Part shown: positions 1 through 9,102 of the stretch, one piece after another | How the letters are laid out: each line of letters begins with the position of its first letter | Numbering within the stretch: the stretch's first letter is position 1 | Assembly: GCF_027920805.1 (NCBI RefSeq) | Contig: NZ_JANWOI010000005.1 | Span: 97,129-161,128 of the forward strand | Length of the DNA stretch: 64,000 nucleotides | Source of the DNA: Govania unica | GTDB lineage: Bacteria; Pseudomonadota; Alphaproteobacteria; Sphingomonadales; Govanellaceae | Direction: 5' to 3' | Notes under the pieces: generated by a model | What the model saw: only the letters and a program-made list of their open reading frames with translations | Databases searched by the model: none | Told to the model about the DNA's origin: nothing | Translations under genes and position numbers: made by a program

Positions 1-318
1 CGCGTGCGTGCGGCGGGCATTACCGTGCCGGTGGTTCCCGGCATCATGCCGGTGACGAATTTCAAAGGCATGGCCAGTTTCTCGGCCCGCTGTGGCGCGT
101 CCGTGCCGCGCTGGATGGCGGAGCTGTTCGAAGGTCTTGATCAGCACCCGGCCACGCGTCAACTGGTGGCGGCGGCGGTGTCGGCGGAACTTTGCCGTCG
201 TCTTTACGATCAGGGCATCAAGGAATTTCATTTCTACACGCTCAATCGCGCCGAACTGACCTATGCGATTTGCCACACGCTGGGCCTGCGCCCGGCCCTG
301 ACGGAGGCCGCCCAATGA
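1..318 (+). CDS. metF: Methylenetetrahydrofolate reductase, C-terminal part (5' end outside window)
   Basis: Last 105 codons of a gene that begins before the window. The tail reads like the end of the MetF TIM barrel: [11 protein letters not shown] near the start, then the closing segment [15 protein letters not shown], a typical MetF signature. MetF reduces 5,10-methylene-THF to 5-methyl-THF, the methyl donor for methionine synthase. Its stop overlaps the start of the homocysteine-domain gene (ATGA), so the folate donor and the enzyme that uses it are translationally coupled. The catalytic N-terminal half is not visible here. Confidence 0.9.
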   Translation, partial: RVRAAGITVPVVPGIMPVTNFKGMASFSARCGASVPRWMAELFEGLDQHPATRQLVAAAVSAELCRRLYDQGIKEFHFYTLNRAELTYAICHTLGLRPALTEAAQ

Positions 319-1388
319 CTGGTCCATTTACGCGTGAAGACCGCCTGAAGCTGCTGCCGATCGTTCTCGGCGAACGCATTCTCGTGCTCGACGGCGCCAT
401 GGGCACCATGATTCAGCGCCATAAATTCGATGAAGCGGCCTATCGCGGCGCGCGCTTCGCCGACTGGAAGCAGGACGTCAAGGGCAACAACGATCTTTTG
501 GTGCTGACCCAGCCCGAGGTCATCGCCGGAATTCACCGCGCCTATCTCGACGCCGGAGCCGACATCCTCGAAACCAACAGCTTCAATTCGACCACCATCT
601 CCCAGGCCGATTACGGCATGGAGGCGCTGGTGCCCGAACTCAATCACGAAAGCGCCCGGCTCGCCCGCGTCGTCGCCGACGAGTTCGAAGCCTTGGACGG
701 CCGCCCGCGTTACGTCGCCGGCGTCCTCGGCCCCACCAGCCGCACAGCGTCGCTGTCGCCCGACGTGAACAACCCGGGCTTCCGCAACGTCACCTTTGAT
801 ACCTTGCGCGTTGCTTATATCGAAGCCACCGAAGCGCTTATCGAGGGCGGGGCCGATATCATCCTGATCGAAACCGTGTTCGACACCCTGAACGCCAAGG
901 CCGCCATCGTCGCCGTGCTTGAAGCCTATGACCGTCTTGGCATTAAACTGCCGATCATGATCTCGGGCACCATCACCGACGCCTCGGGCCGCACCCTGTC
1001 CGGTCAGACGGCGGACGCGTTCTGGATTTCGGTCGAACATGCGAAACCGATCTCCATCGGCTTCAACTGCGCGCTCGGCCCGAAGGAACTGCGTCAGCAT
1101 ATTCTGACCCTCGCGAAGGGCGCGAACACCTATGTGTCGGCCCATCCGAACGCCGGGCTTCCGAACGAACTCGGCGGCTATGATCTCGCGGCTGACGACA
1201 TGGCGGTGCATATCCGCGAATGGGCGCAATCCGGGCTGCTCAATATCGTCGGCGGCTGCTGCGGCACAACGCCGGATCATATCGCCGCCATGAAACGCGC
1301 GGTCCAGAACATCCCGCCGCGCGCGCTGCCGCATCACGCACCCGCGCTCCATTTGTCCGGCCTCGAACCTTTCACGATAGTACAATGA
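315..1388 (+). CDS. metH: Methionine synthase, homocysteine-binding subunit (split MetH)
   Basis: A 357-residue protein covering only the homocysteine/zinc domain of cobalamin-dependent methionine synthase. The start [12 protein letters not shown] is the classic N-terminal motif. The three zinc-ligand cysteines are present in GFNCALG and in GGCCGT near the C-terminus. The ATG at 315 overlaps the metF stop and gives the natural domain boundary; a longer open frame upstream lies inside metF. The protein ends just after the domain, and the rest of MetH is encoded by the next gene with an ATGA overlap. E. coli MetH is one chain of about 1,227 residues; 357 plus 881 gives 1,238, so the two genes together equal a full enzyme. 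Confidence 0.93.
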   Translation: MTGPFTREDRLKLLPIVLGERILVLDGAMGTMIQRHKFDEAAYRGARFADWKQDVKGNNDLLVLTQPEVIAGIHRAYLDAGADILETNSFNSTTISQADYGMEALVPELNHESARLARVVADEFEALDGRPRYVAGVLGPTSRTASLSPDVNNPGFRNVTFDTLRVAYIEATEALIEGGADIILIETVFDTLNAKAAIVAVLEAYDRLGIKLPIMISGTITDASGRTLSGQTADAFWISVEHAKPISIGFNCALGPKELRQHILTLAKGANTYVSAHPNAGLPNELGGYDLAADDMAVHIREWAQSGLLNIVGGCCGTTPDHIAAMKRAVQNIPPRALPHHAPALHLSGLEPFTIVQ

Positions 1389-4030
1389 AAAAACAAACAT
1401 CGGTCTTCATCAATGTCGGCGAGCGCACCAACGTCACGGGCTCGGCCAAGTTCAAAAAACTGGTTCTTGACGGTCAGTACGAAGCCGCGCTGACCGTCGC
1501 CCGCCAGCAGGTCGAAGCAGGCGCGCAGGTGATCGACGTCAACATGGACGAAGCCATGCTCGACAGCGAGCAGGCCATGGTGACCTTCCTCAACATGATC
1601 GCCTCCGAACCGGATATCAGTCGCGTGCCGGTGATGGTCGACAGCTCCAAATGGACGGTGATCGAAGCGGGCCTCAAATGCCTGCAAGGCAAAGGCATCG
1701 TCAATTCCATCAGCCTCAAGGAAGGCGAGGAGCAATTCCTCGCCCAGGCCCGCAAGGTCAAACGCTACGGCGCTGCCGTGGTGGTGATGGCGTTCGATGA
1801 AACGGGGCAGGCGGATACCGAAGAACGCAAGGTCGAAATCTGCACCCGCGCCTATAAAATCCTCACCGAGACGGTGGGCTTCAATCCCGCCGACATCATT
1901 TTCGATCCCAATATTTTCGCCGTGGCGACGGGGATCGAGGAACATAACAATTACGCCGTCGATTTCATCAACGCCACCCGCCGCATCAAAGCGACCCTGC
2001 CGCATGTCCATATCTCGGGCGGGGTGTCGAATATTTCCTTCTCCTTCCGCGGCAACAACCCGGTGCGCGAGGCCATGCATTCGGTGTTCCTCTATCACGC
2101 CATTCAGGCCGGGATGAACATGGGCATCGTCAACGCCGGGCAGTTGATGATCTATTCGGAAATCCCCGAAGAACTCCGCGAACGTTGCGAGGATGTGATC
2201 CTCAACCGCCGCCCCGACGGCACCGATCGCCTTCTCGAAATCGCCGACAAATATAAAAACAGCGGCGCTGCGCGTGAGGTCGAAGATCTTGTCTGGCGCA
2301 GCCTGCCGGTGCGCGAACGCCTCAGCCACGCGCTCGTCAAAGGCATCAACGCCCATATCGTCGAAGACACCGAAGAAGCGCGTCTGCAGACAGACCGCCC
2401 GCTCGATGTCATCGAAGGGCCGTTGATGGACGGCATGAATGTGGTCGGCGACCTGTTCGGTTCGGGTCAGATGTTCCTGCCGCAGGTGGTGAAATCGGCC
2501 CGTGTCATGAAGCAGGCGGTGGCCCATTTGCTGCCCTATATCGAAGCCGAAAAGAAACTGAGCGGCGCCTCCGACGTCAAGGGCAAGATCCTGATGGCGA
2601 CGGTCAAGGGCGACGTGCATGACATTGGCAAGAACATCGTCGGCGTCGTGCTTCAGTGCAATAATTATGAAGTCGTCGATCTCGGCGTCATGGTGTCCTG
2701 CGATAAAATTCTCGAAACCGCGCTGGCCGAAAAAGTTGATATCATCGGCCTGTCGGGTCTTATCACCCCATCGCTCGATGAAATGTGCACGGTGGCCGCT
2801 GAAATGCAGCGGCGCGGCATGACCTTGCCTTTGATGATCGGTGGTGCCACCACCTCGAAGGTCCATACCGCCGTCAAGATTGCCCCGAATTATGAGGGCC
2901 CGACCATTCACGTGCTCGACGCCTCACGCTCCGTCGGGGTCGCGAGCGCACTGATGAGCGATACCCAGCGCACCGATTTCGTGCAATCGGTGTCCAATGA
3001 TTACGCCGACGTGCGCGCCCGCCGCGCCGCCGGCAACAAGGCCGACCGCCTGTTGCCCATCGCCGAGGCGCGCACTCATCACGCCATCGTCGACTGGTCG
3101 TCCTATGTGCCAAAACGTCCGACCTTCCTCGGCACCCGCGTGCTCAGTGATTACGATCTCGCCGATCTCGTCGATTATATCGACTGGACGCCATTCTTCC
3201 GCAGTTGGGAACTCGCGGGCAATTACCCGAAAATTCTCGACGACGCGCTTGTCGGCGAAACCGCCCGCAATCTCTTTGCCGACGCACAAGCCATGCTCGG
3301 AAAAATCATCGCCGAAAAATGGCTCGGCGCCAGCGCGGTCTTCGGCTTCTGGCCGGCGAACGCGGTCGGCGACGATGTGCGGCTTTACACGGATGAAACC
3401 AAATCCGAACAGCTCAGCACGCTGCATTTCCTGCGTCAGCAAATCGCCAAACGCGAAGGCACGCCCGATCACTGCCTCGCCGATTTCGTCGCCCCGGAAT
3501 CAAGCGGCCTCACCGATTACGTCGGCGGCTTCGCCGTCACCACCGGCAAAGATATCGATATAAAAGTCGCTGAATTCGAAGCCAACAACGACGACTACAA
3601 CGCGATCCTTCTCAAAGCCCTCGCCGACCGTCTGGCCGAAGCCTTCGCCGAACGCCTTCATCACCGCGTGCGCAATGAATTCTGGGGCTATGTGCAGGGT
3701 GAAAGCCTGACCAACGAAGACCTCATCCGTGAACGCTATCAGGGCATTCGTCCGGCACCGGGCTATCCCGCCTGTCCCGATCACTCGGAAAAACCCGAAC
3801 TGTTCCGCTTGCTGGCAGCCGAGGACACCGCCGCAATCACCCTCACCGAAAGCTTCGCCATGCTGCCGACCTCAAGCGTGTCCGGCTACTACATAGCCCA
3901 CCCAAGCGCCCAATATTTCGGCATCGGAAAAATCAACCGCGACCAGGTAGAAGACTACGCCACCCGCCGCGGCGTCACCATCGAACAAGCCGAACGCTGG
4001 CTAAGCCCCAATCTGGCGTATGACCGCTGA
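1385..4030 (+). CDS. metH: Methionine synthase, folate/cobalamin/reactivation subunit (split MetH)
   Basis: An 881-residue protein with the remaining MetH modules in order: pterin-binding barrel (about 5-280, [12 protein letters not shown] at the start), cobalamin cap helices (about 290-395), B12-binding Rossmann domain with the DxHxxG base-off motif (D410, H412, G415), and the S-adenosylmethionine-binding reactivation domain (about 540-881) with [12 protein letters not shown] from R789. It transfers the methyl group of 5-methyl-THF through cobalamin to homocysteine held by the partner subunit. The ATG at 1385 overlaps the upstream stop; the longer open frame starts inside the previous gene and adds no conserved sequence. 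Split MetH is known in other Alphaproteobacteria. Confidence 0.95.
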   Translation: MKKQTSVFINVGERTNVTGSAKFKKLVLDGQYEAALTVARQQVEAGAQVIDVNMDEAMLDSEQAMVTFLNMIASEPDISRVPVMVDSSKWTVIEAGLKCLQGKGIVNSISLKEGEEQFLAQARKVKRYGAAVVVMAFDETGQADTEERKVEICTRAYKILTETVGFNPADIIFDPNIFAVATGIEEHNNYAVDFINATRRIKATLPHVHISGGVSNISFSFRGNNPVREAMHSVFLYHAIQAGMNMGIVNAGQLMIYSEIPEELRERCEDVILNRRPDGTDRLLEIADKYKNSGAAREVEDLVWRSLPVRERLSHALVKGINAHIVEDTEEARLQTDRPLDVIEGPLMDGMNVVGDLFGSGQMFLPQVVKSARVMKQAVAHLLPYIEAEKKLSGASDVKGKILMATVKGDVHDIGKNIVGVVLQCNNYEVVDLGVMVSCDKILETALAEKVDIIGLSGLITPSLDEMCTVAAEMQRRGMTLPLMIGGATTSKVHTAVKIAPNYEGPTIHVLDASRSVGVASALMSDTQRTDFVQSVSNDYADVRARRAAGNKADRLLPIAEARTHHAIVDWSSYVPKRPTFLGTRVLSDYDLADLVDYIDWTPFFRSWELAGNYPKILDDALVGETARNLFADAQAMLGKIIAEKWLGASAVFGFWPANAVGDDVRLYTDETKSEQLSTLHFLRQQIAKREGTPDHCLADFVAPESSGLTDYVGGFAVTTGKDIDIKVAEFEANNDDYNAILLKALADRLAEAFAERLHHRVRNEFWGYVQGESLTNEDLIRERYQGIRPAPGYPACPDHSEKPELFRLLAAEDTAAITLTESFAMLPTSSVSGYYIAHPSAQYFGIGKINRDQVEDYATRRGVTIEQAERWLSPNLAYDR

Positions 4031-4037
4031 AGGCGAT

Positions 4038-4142
4038 CTGTCGTTTAGACGTAGCTGTTGTTTAAGCGTAGGTGTTGTTTAAATCTGGCTTGTCGTCTAA
4101 ATGGAACCTGTCATTTAAACATAACCTGTCGTCTAAACATCA
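4038..4142. repeat. Degenerate six-unit tandem repeat of 17-18 bp
   Basis: Six consecutive units start at 4038, 4055, 4072, 4089, 4107 and 4125. The shared core is approximately TGTCGTTTAAAC plus a variable 5-6 bp tail. The array begins 8 bp after the methionine synthase stop, is AT-richer than its surroundings and holds no open frame. It may be decayed minisatellite DNA or a cluster of protein-binding sites; nothing in it identifies the protein. Confidence 0.75.
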
Positions 4143-4159
4143 ACCGTAATTAATATAAT

Positions 4160-4192
4160 CTGTCATTGCCGGGCTTGACCCGGCAATGACAG
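4160..4192. repeat. REP-like palindrome, possible bidirectional terminator
   Basis: A perfect 14-bp stem, CTGTCATTGCCGGG and its complement, encloses the loop CTTGA. It lies between the convergent metH and LysE-type genes and could end both transcripts, although no T-run follows. The same palindrome recurs near 8751, 8797, 46492 and 46643, so it is a dispersed family. Confidence 0.85.
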
Positions 4193-4246
4193 TAAACTGC
4201 GAGGATGGTGTCAAACGGCCCTATCCCCCCGAGCCACAGCAGCCAC

Positions 4247-4861
4247 TCACCCCACCGCAATGGCAATTGCTGCCCCGGCCATCACGCCGCCGCTGCTGCG
4301 GCTGACGATGCGTTGTGCGCGCGGGTTCTGCATGAACCGCCGGGCCCGGTTCGCGAGCAGCACATAGCCGCCAAGCACCAGTGCCAGCATGGCAAACACG
4401 ACGCCGATGATTTCGAAATACCCGGTCAGGCTCAGCCGCTGCAAATCGAAAAAGGCGGGCAGCAGCGCCATATAGAAAATCATCACCTTCGGGTTGCTGA
4501 TATTGAGCGCAAATCCGGTCAGCAGCAGTCGCAGCGGATGTTCCGGGCGGCGGTCGCCTTCGATCACCTCGGTCATGGGTGGCGCATTCCACATGCGCAC
4601 GGCGAGATAGAGCAGATAAGCCGCCCCGGCATATTTGATCGCGAGAAACAGCTCATGAAAGCTTTGGGCGATCACCGCGAGCCCCATCACCGTCATCGTC
4701 ACCCAGGCCACATCGCCCAGCATCATGCCGAGCAGAAACGCCGCCGCCCCATCGGTCCCGCGTCCAAGCACGCGCGACACCACAGCCGCGATTCCCGGGC
4801 CCGGGACAAGCGCCGCCACGAACACAGTCGTGGCAAAACCGCCAAGTGACAGAAGATCCAT
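4247..4861 (-). CDS. LysE/RhtB-family amino acid (or small metabolite) exporter
   Basis: A 204-residue membrane protein with about six hydrophobic segments, the usual size and layout of the LysE family. LVPGPGIAAVV near the N-terminus matches the family PGP motif, and GFALNISNPKVMIFY is the conserved segment before the later helices. The ATG at 4861 follows a GGGGGGA ribosome site seven bases upstream; a TTG extension to 4951 would add an unrelated polar stretch and was not chosen. Family members export amino acids such as lysine, threonine and homoserine; the substrate here is unknown. A strong sigma70-type promoter with an embedded LexA box lies upstream, which suggests DNA-damage induction. 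Confidence 0.88.
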   Translation of the reverse strand: MDLLSLGGFATTVFVAALVPGPGIAAVVSRVLGRGTDGAAAFLLGMMLGDVAWVTMTVMGLAVIAQSFHELFLAIKYAGAAYLLYLAVRMWNAPPMTEVIEGDRRPEHPLRLLLTGFALNISNPKVMIFYMALLPAFFDLQRLSLTGYFEIIGVVFAMLALVLGGYVLLANRARRFMQNPRAQRIVSRSSGGVMAGAAIAIAVG

Positions 4862-4987
4862 GAAATCGTCCCCCCGAAAAATATCATCGCAAATATCAAT
4901 ATGCCGTGCATCAGCTGACGAGAAAGATTGCACGTCCCCCCGGAATTGCAACCCTTAGATCAGGTCTCGCGCCCTAAATCGATGTTA

Positions 4988-5002
4988 GAACAAATATAGA
5001 AC
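4988..5002 (-). promoter_or_regulatory. LexA (SOS) box, direct-repeat alphaproteobacterial type
   Basis: On the reverse strand this reads GTTC-TATATTT-GTTC, an exact match to the GTTC-N7-GTTC operator of alphaproteobacterial LexA. It overlaps the -10 element of the promoter reading towards the LysE-type exporter, the expected position for repression. No other copy was noticed in the intergenic parts of the window. Confidence 0.72.
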
Positions 5003-5021
5003 AAGAATGGACAAAAGTCAA
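4993..5021 (-). promoter_or_regulatory. Sigma70-type promoter of the LysE-type exporter
   Basis: On the reverse strand: -35 TTGACT (5021-5016), 17-bp spacer, -10 TATATT (4998-4993). Transcription would begin near 4986, leaving a leader of about 125 nt before the ATG at 4861. A hairpin (GCCCAA/TTGGGC, 5022-5038) abuts the -35 element and may insulate it from transcription on the far side. Confidence 0.7.
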
Positions 5022-5140
5022 GCCCAAAAAGCTTGGGCATCTCATGCATGGATAAGTAGTTTAATGCATAGTATAACACAACCTATAAGATAAAGCGTCT
5101 GATATACGTCAAAGGGTTGGTTGCTTTTCTGGAGGAAGCT

Positions 5141-5530
5141 ATGGGTGCATATCTGTTGGTTTTCTTGAGTTTTCTTGGTGCTGGTGCTGCACTTGCCGTT
5201 GATGTGGTGCGGGTTGTCGATGCCAAAACGATCATGGTTCGATCCGCTACGGGGGAGCCGCTATCGGTGACCGTCCAGGGCATCCTGGTCCCGGACTCGG
5301 AGGATGCGGATTGCGAGGCTGAGGAGGCGAAGGCTGAACAAGCGCGGGTCTATGTCGAAAAAGTCATGACGGGAACAGTTCATCTCTCGAACATTCATCC
5401 CATAGCCGGTTCGGACGCTGTTACCGCCGATGTTCAGCTTGACAGCATGGTGCCGCTCGCCGGTTTGCTCACCGCCCAGGGCTATGCCCGCTATGCCCGC
5501 GACGGCAATGATGACTGGTGCGACGGCTGA
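5141..5530 (+). CDS. Secreted protein with degenerate staphylococcal-nuclease (SNase-like) fold
   Basis: A 129-residue protein with a signal peptide (cleavage likely after GAALA, about residue 20). The mature part follows the SNase pattern: VVRVVDAKTIMV corresponds to the DGDT strand, then VQGILVP, an acidic Cys-containing helix (DCEAEEAKAEQARVYV), TADVQLD, and the closing LLTAQGYARYARDG...WC. The catalytic residues of active SNases look lost: DGDT is DAKT, and the two arginines and the glutamate have no clear equivalents. It is therefore probably a binding protein rather than a nuclease. The ATG at 5141 has a strong GGAGGA site; an earlier in-frame start adds eight residues without a better site. 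Confidence 0.65.
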   Translation: MGAYLLVFLSFLGAGAALAVDVVRVVDAKTIMVRSATGEPLSVTVQGILVPDSEDADCEAEEAKAEQARVYVEKVMTGTVHLSNIHPIAGSDAVTADVQLDSMVPLAGLLTAQGYARYARDGNDDWCDG

Positions 5531-5606
5531 TCGGACTTCAAACCCGCTAGCCTAGACCCCCGGCCTTTGCTATGAACCTGCGACGGGTATTTTGGCTGAG
5601 GACCAT

Positions 5607-6341
5607 ATGTCGATCTGGGGCAAGCTTCTGGGCGGTGCAGCGGGGTTTGCCTTTGGCGGCCCGCTTGGCGCGTTTCTGGGCGCGCTGGCCGGACATGTGG
5701 CCGATACGGTCGCCGACACGGTCACGGCCCATGCGCCGGCTGACCCCACCACCTCGATCACCTTCACCATTGGCGTCATCGTGCTGTCGGCCAAGATGGC
5801 GCGCGCCGACGGCCAGGTGACGGCGGAGGAGGTGGCGCTGTTCAGGCGGCTGTTTCAGGTGCCGCCGCAGGAAGCGCGCAATGTCACCCGCATTTTCGAT
5901 CTGGCGCGGGAGGATGTGGCCGGGTTCGAAATCTATGCCCGTCAAATTGCCGGCCTGCTGCGCGATCGTCCGGCGGTGCTTGAGGATTTGCTAGACAGCT
6001 TGTTTCTGATCGCGCTCGCCGACGGTCACATGCATGAGGCGGAGCTCGCTTACCTCATTTCGGTATCCCGGATTTTCGGCTTCAGCGACGCCGATTTCGC
6101 CCGCATCCGCGCGGCTCACATGGGGCCGGACCACAGCGACCCCTATGCGATTCTCGGGCTTCTGCCGACCGTAAGCAACGCCGAGCTCAAGCTGGCCTAT
6201 CGCCGTCTGGTCAAGGAACATCATCCCGACCATCTGATCGCCCAAGGCATGCCAGCGGAATTCGTCCGCGTTGCCACGCACAAACTTGCGGCCATCAATG
6301 CGGCCTATGATAGTATTTTATCCGCTCGCGGGCGCCCGTGA
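5607..6341 (+). CDS. djlA: DjlA-type co-chaperone (TerB domain plus C-terminal J domain)
   Basis: A 244-residue protein. Residues 1-40 are Gly/Ala-rich and hydrophobic (GGAAGFAFGGPLGAFLGALAG), the type of glycine-rich segment DjlA uses to anchor in the inner membrane. Residues 55-165 form a TerB-like helical domain with the acidic signatures MARADGQVTAEE and ALADGHMHEAE. Residues 175-244 are a DnaJ domain with HPD at 206-208. The J domain would stimulate DnaK. The ATG at 5607 was chosen because the next upstream candidate is a TTG only five codons earlier. It is followed by an EamA transporter gene 21 bp downstream. Confidence 0.85.
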   Translation: MSIWGKLLGGAAGFAFGGPLGAFLGALAGHVADTVADTVTAHAPADPTTSITFTIGVIVLSAKMARADGQVTAEEVALFRRLFQVPPQEARNVTRIFDLAREDVAGFEIYARQIAGLLRDRPAVLEDLLDSLFLIALADGHMHEAELAYLISVSRIFGFSDADFARIRAAHMGPDHSDPYAILGLLPTVSNAELKLAYRRLVKEHHPDHLIAQGMPAEFVRVATHKLAAINAAYDSILSARGRP

Positions 6342-6362
6342 CGGAAAAGGTGACCTGACCCC

Positions 6363-7265
6363 ATGCCGCTCCCCCATATCCTGCTCGCCATTCTGATCAA
6401 CGTCGGTTGGGGCGGGAATTTCGTCGCCATTCGCTACGGCCTTCAGGACATGTCGCCGATTTTCTTTTCGGCGTTGCGATTTGCAATTTTGCTGCCGTTT
6501 CTGCTGCCCTGGCTCAAATGGCGGTCCGGCCGCATGAAGCCGGTGCTGCTGGCGGCGGCCTTGGGCGGGCCCATGCATTTCAGCACGGTGTTCCTGGGCA
6601 CGGCCTTGCTCGGCCATGCATCTTCGGCAGCCTTTCTCACTCAGCTCGCAGTGCCGATCACCATGCTGCTCGCCTTTCTGTTCCTCGGCGAGCGCATCGG
6701 CAAATGGCGCATCATCGGCATGGCGGTGTCCTTTGTTGGCGTCGCGGTGCTGTCGTTCGATCCGCATATTTTCGGTCATCTCGACGGCGTCGCGGTGTTG
6801 TTATGGTCGCAATGCGCCTATGCCTGCTGCGCCATTTTCATGCGCAAGGTTCAAGGCTTCAGCATGCTTGAGATGCAGGCCTGGATGGCTGCCTTGAGCG
6901 CGCCGGGCCTGATGGCGCTCAGCTTTCTGTTTGAAAGCGGGCAGGGGGCCGAGCTTCAGGGGCTGACCGCGACCGGCATGGGGGCGCTCGCTTACAGCAT
7001 TCTCGGGGCCTCCATCCTCGGCCATGGCGGCGCTTATTTTCTTTATCAGCGTCACCCGGTCACGGCGGTCATGCCCTATCTGTTGCTCAGTCCGGTTTTT
7101 GCCACCATCGGCGGCGTCTGGCTGTTGGGTGAGGAATTGACCTTGCGCATGATCATCGGCGGCCTGATCATTTCCACCGGCGTCGCCATCGTGGTCTACC
7201 GCGAGCGCCGCCGCCTCGCTGCCGAGCTCGGTACTGTGCAACTCAGGGAAACCGAGGCCGCATGA
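6363..7265 (+). CDS. EamA/DMT-family transporter
   Basis: A 300-residue protein with about ten transmembrane helices in two EamA repeats (about 5-135 and 145-285). Conserved landmarks are NVGWGGNFVAIRYGL at the start, LGERIGKWRIIGM closing the first repeat and LGEELTLRMIIGGL closing the second. Members export amino acids, purines or other small metabolites; the substrate cannot be read from sequence. Its stop overlaps the start of the amidase gene (ATGA), so the two are co-translated, though a functional link is not obvious. Confidence 0.9.
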   Translation: MPLPHILLAILINVGWGGNFVAIRYGLQDMSPIFFSALRFAILLPFLLPWLKWRSGRMKPVLLAAALGGPMHFSTVFLGTALLGHASSAAFLTQLAVPITMLLAFLFLGERIGKWRIIGMAVSFVGVAVLSFDPHIFGHLDGVAVLLWSQCAYACCAIFMRKVQGFSMLEMQAWMAALSAPGLMALSFLFESGQGAELQGLTATGMGALAYSILGASILGHGGAYFLYQRHPVTAVMPYLLLSPVFATIGGVWLLGEELTLRMIIGGLIISTGVAIVVYRERRRLAAELGTVQLRETEAA

Positions 7266-7981
7266 TTGTTCGCCCGTCGCCCAATTTCAACGACCGGCCG
7301 GTCGGGCGCGCCCCCGACATGGTGCTGCTCCACTATACCGGCATGGCGACGGCGGCCGAGGCACTCGACCGGCTCGTGCAGCCTGAGGCTGGCGTCAGCG
7401 CCCATTACCTCATCGACGAGGACGGCACGAGTTACGCGCTCGTGCCCGAAGACAAACGCGCCTGGCATGCCGGAGTATCCTTCTGGGCCGGGGAGCGGGA
7501 CATCAACGGCTGCTCAATCGGCATCGAGCTTGTTAATCCCGGCCATGCCCTGCCGGGGTACGCAGGCGGCTACCGCCCGTTCCCCGAAGCGCAGATGACA
7601 GCGCTCCTCGATCTGCTTGGTGGAATTTCCCGGCGTCACAACATCCCGGCGGCACGGCTGCTCGCCCATTCGGACGTGGCCCCGGCGCGGAAACAGGATC
7701 CCGGTGAATTGTTCGATTGGGAGCGTCTGGCTGAGGCAGGCTTCGGCCTGATGCCGGGTAGGGATCAGTTGCGCGATCCGGGCCCCTTCGATTGGGAGAC
7801 GCTTCAGGCCGATCTCAGCCGGTTCGGCTATGGCCTCGATATGACCGGCGCTGACGACGCCCCCACCCGTGAGGTCATCACCGCCTTCCAGCGCCACTAC
7901 CGGCGGACCAGCGTCACCGGAATGCCGGACGCGGATACTCGGGCCGTGCTCGCGAATCTTTTGGGTCAGATCAATTCGTAA
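7262..7981 (+). CDS. N-acetylmuramoyl-L-alanine amidase (AmpD/AmiD type) with peptidoglycan-binding domain
   Basis: A 239-residue protein. The amidase_2 domain (about 5-155) keeps the zinc ligands H24 (VLLHYTG), H136 and D146 (AHSDVAPARKQDPG). A C-terminal peptidoglycan-binding helix bundle follows (about 170-235: FGYGLD...VITAFQRHYR...GMPDADT). It cleaves the bond between MurNAc and L-Ala in muropeptides or murein. There is no signal peptide, so a cytoplasmic recycling role like AmpD is likely, although the binding domain is more typical of periplasmic AmiD. Confidence 0.92.
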   Translation: MIVRPSPNFNDRPVGRAPDMVLLHYTGMATAAEALDRLVQPEAGVSAHYLIDEDGTSYALVPEDKRAWHAGVSFWAGERDINGCSIGIELVNPGHALPGYAGGYRPFPEAQMTALLDLLGGISRRHNIPAARLLAHSDVAPARKQDPGELFDWERLAEAGFGLMPGRDQLRDPGPFDWETLQADLSRFGYGLDMTGADDAPTREVITAFQRHYRRTSVTGMPDADTRAVLANLLGQINS

Positions 7982-8200
7982 TTATTGCGGAACCAGGGTC
8001 TGCCCGGTATGGCGGGCATCGGCCTTGTCAGCCACGAGTCCCTTAGGCAGATTCCTCAGGGTTTCCTTGACCTCAGGGACCACGGCTTCATTGATCTGCC
8101 GTTCGGGCCCGGATTTGCTGAACATGCTGCCGATGTTCGAACATCCGCCAAGCAAGGCGGCGGCCGTCGTGATGATGACAAGTGTCTGTGACCGAACCAT
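7982..8200 (-). CDS. Small predicted lipoprotein
   Basis: A 72-residue protein with a short basic start (MVRSQ), a hydrophobic core (TLVIITTAAALLGG) and a lipobox ending LLGGC at position 20, predicting an N-terminally acylated protein. The mature part is polar (NEAVVPEVKETLRNLPKG) with no recognised domain. The ATG at 8200 is preferred over a TTG four codons upstream. Its stop codon lies directly against the end of the convergent amidase gene. It diverges from the RNase P RNA promoter. Confidence 0.7.
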   Translation of the reverse strand: MVRSQTLVIITTAAALLGGCSNIGSMFSKSGPERQINEAVVPEVKETLRNLPKGLVADKADARHTGQTLVPQ

Positions 8201-8250
8201 GATAAATCCCAACGCTGCCAGTATTTCTTCTTCCTATAGGATCAGGCGGC

Positions 8251-8279
8251 TTGACGCAAGCCGGGCACGCAGCCATCTT
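8251..8279 (+). promoter_or_regulatory. Probable rnpB promoter
   Basis: TTGACG (8251-8256), 17-bp spacer, CATCTT (8274-8279). The predicted start point, about seven bases further on, coincides with the first paired base of the RNase P RNA near 8286. Confidence 0.6.
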
Positions 8280-8285
8280 GTCACC

Positions 8286-8680
<395 letters not shown>

Positions 8681-8750
8681 TTTTTCCCCTATGGGTGCCA
8701 TCGGCGGTCCCGCGCCTTGAGGCTGTCACTGCCGGGTTCCCTTCAGTAGG

Positions 8751-8825
8751 CTGTCATTGCCGGGCTTGACCCGGCAATCCACCTTTGCTGCCCCCATGGA
8801 TTGCCGGGTCAAGCCCGGCAATGAC
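8751..8825. repeat. Pair of REP-like palindromes in opposite orientation
   Basis: Two copies of the TTGCCGGG-cttga-CCCGGCAA palindrome (8751-8781 and 8797-8825), inverted with respect to each other and 15 bp apart, both flanked by GTCA/TGAC. The arrangement resembles the bipartite units formed by REP elements. They lie downstream of rnpB. Confidence 0.8.
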
Positions 8826-8838
8826 GCTAGCTTTTTTC

Positions 8839-8867
8839 GTCATCCTGAGCGAAGCGACAGGATCCAG
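8839..8867. repeat. Short dispersed-repeat fragment (GTCATCCTGAGCGAAGCG type)
   Basis: GTCATCCTGAGCGAAG begins a segment ending in AGGATCCAG, a style of dispersed intergenic repeat common in proteobacteria. A related GTCATCC...GGGATCCAG piece follows at about 8913-8942. Only single copies occur here. Confidence 0.45.
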
Positions 8868-9102
8868 CCCTTCCTTCCTCACAAATATTACCGGCCACCC
8901 CCGGTCTTTAACTGTCATCCCCTCAAAGACCGGGATCCAGTCTCGCCCCGCCACCCCCCCCATCGTCCCCCATTTGTCACAGCGTCCCTAACCCCCTGGG
9001 TCGCCATGGGTCTCCCCAACCCTTGCCGCAAAAACGCCCCAAATCCCGGGCGTTCGCAGCCGTCGCACCGCATTGCCGCAAGCCGGTAATATCTCGTTAA
9101 CG
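8868..9102. other. Intergenic stretch upstream of the mra operator
   Basis: About 235 bp between the repeat cluster and the MraZ operator. Apart from one repeat fragment (about 8913-8942) I see nothing convincing: open frames are short, run through repeats and lack ribosome sites. Confidence 0.5.

Noticed and set aside
4862..4951. TTG-initiated 30-residue extension of the LysE-type exporter
   Set aside because: It lacks hydrophobic or conserved sequence, and the ATG at 4861 has a better ribosome site and the usual family length.
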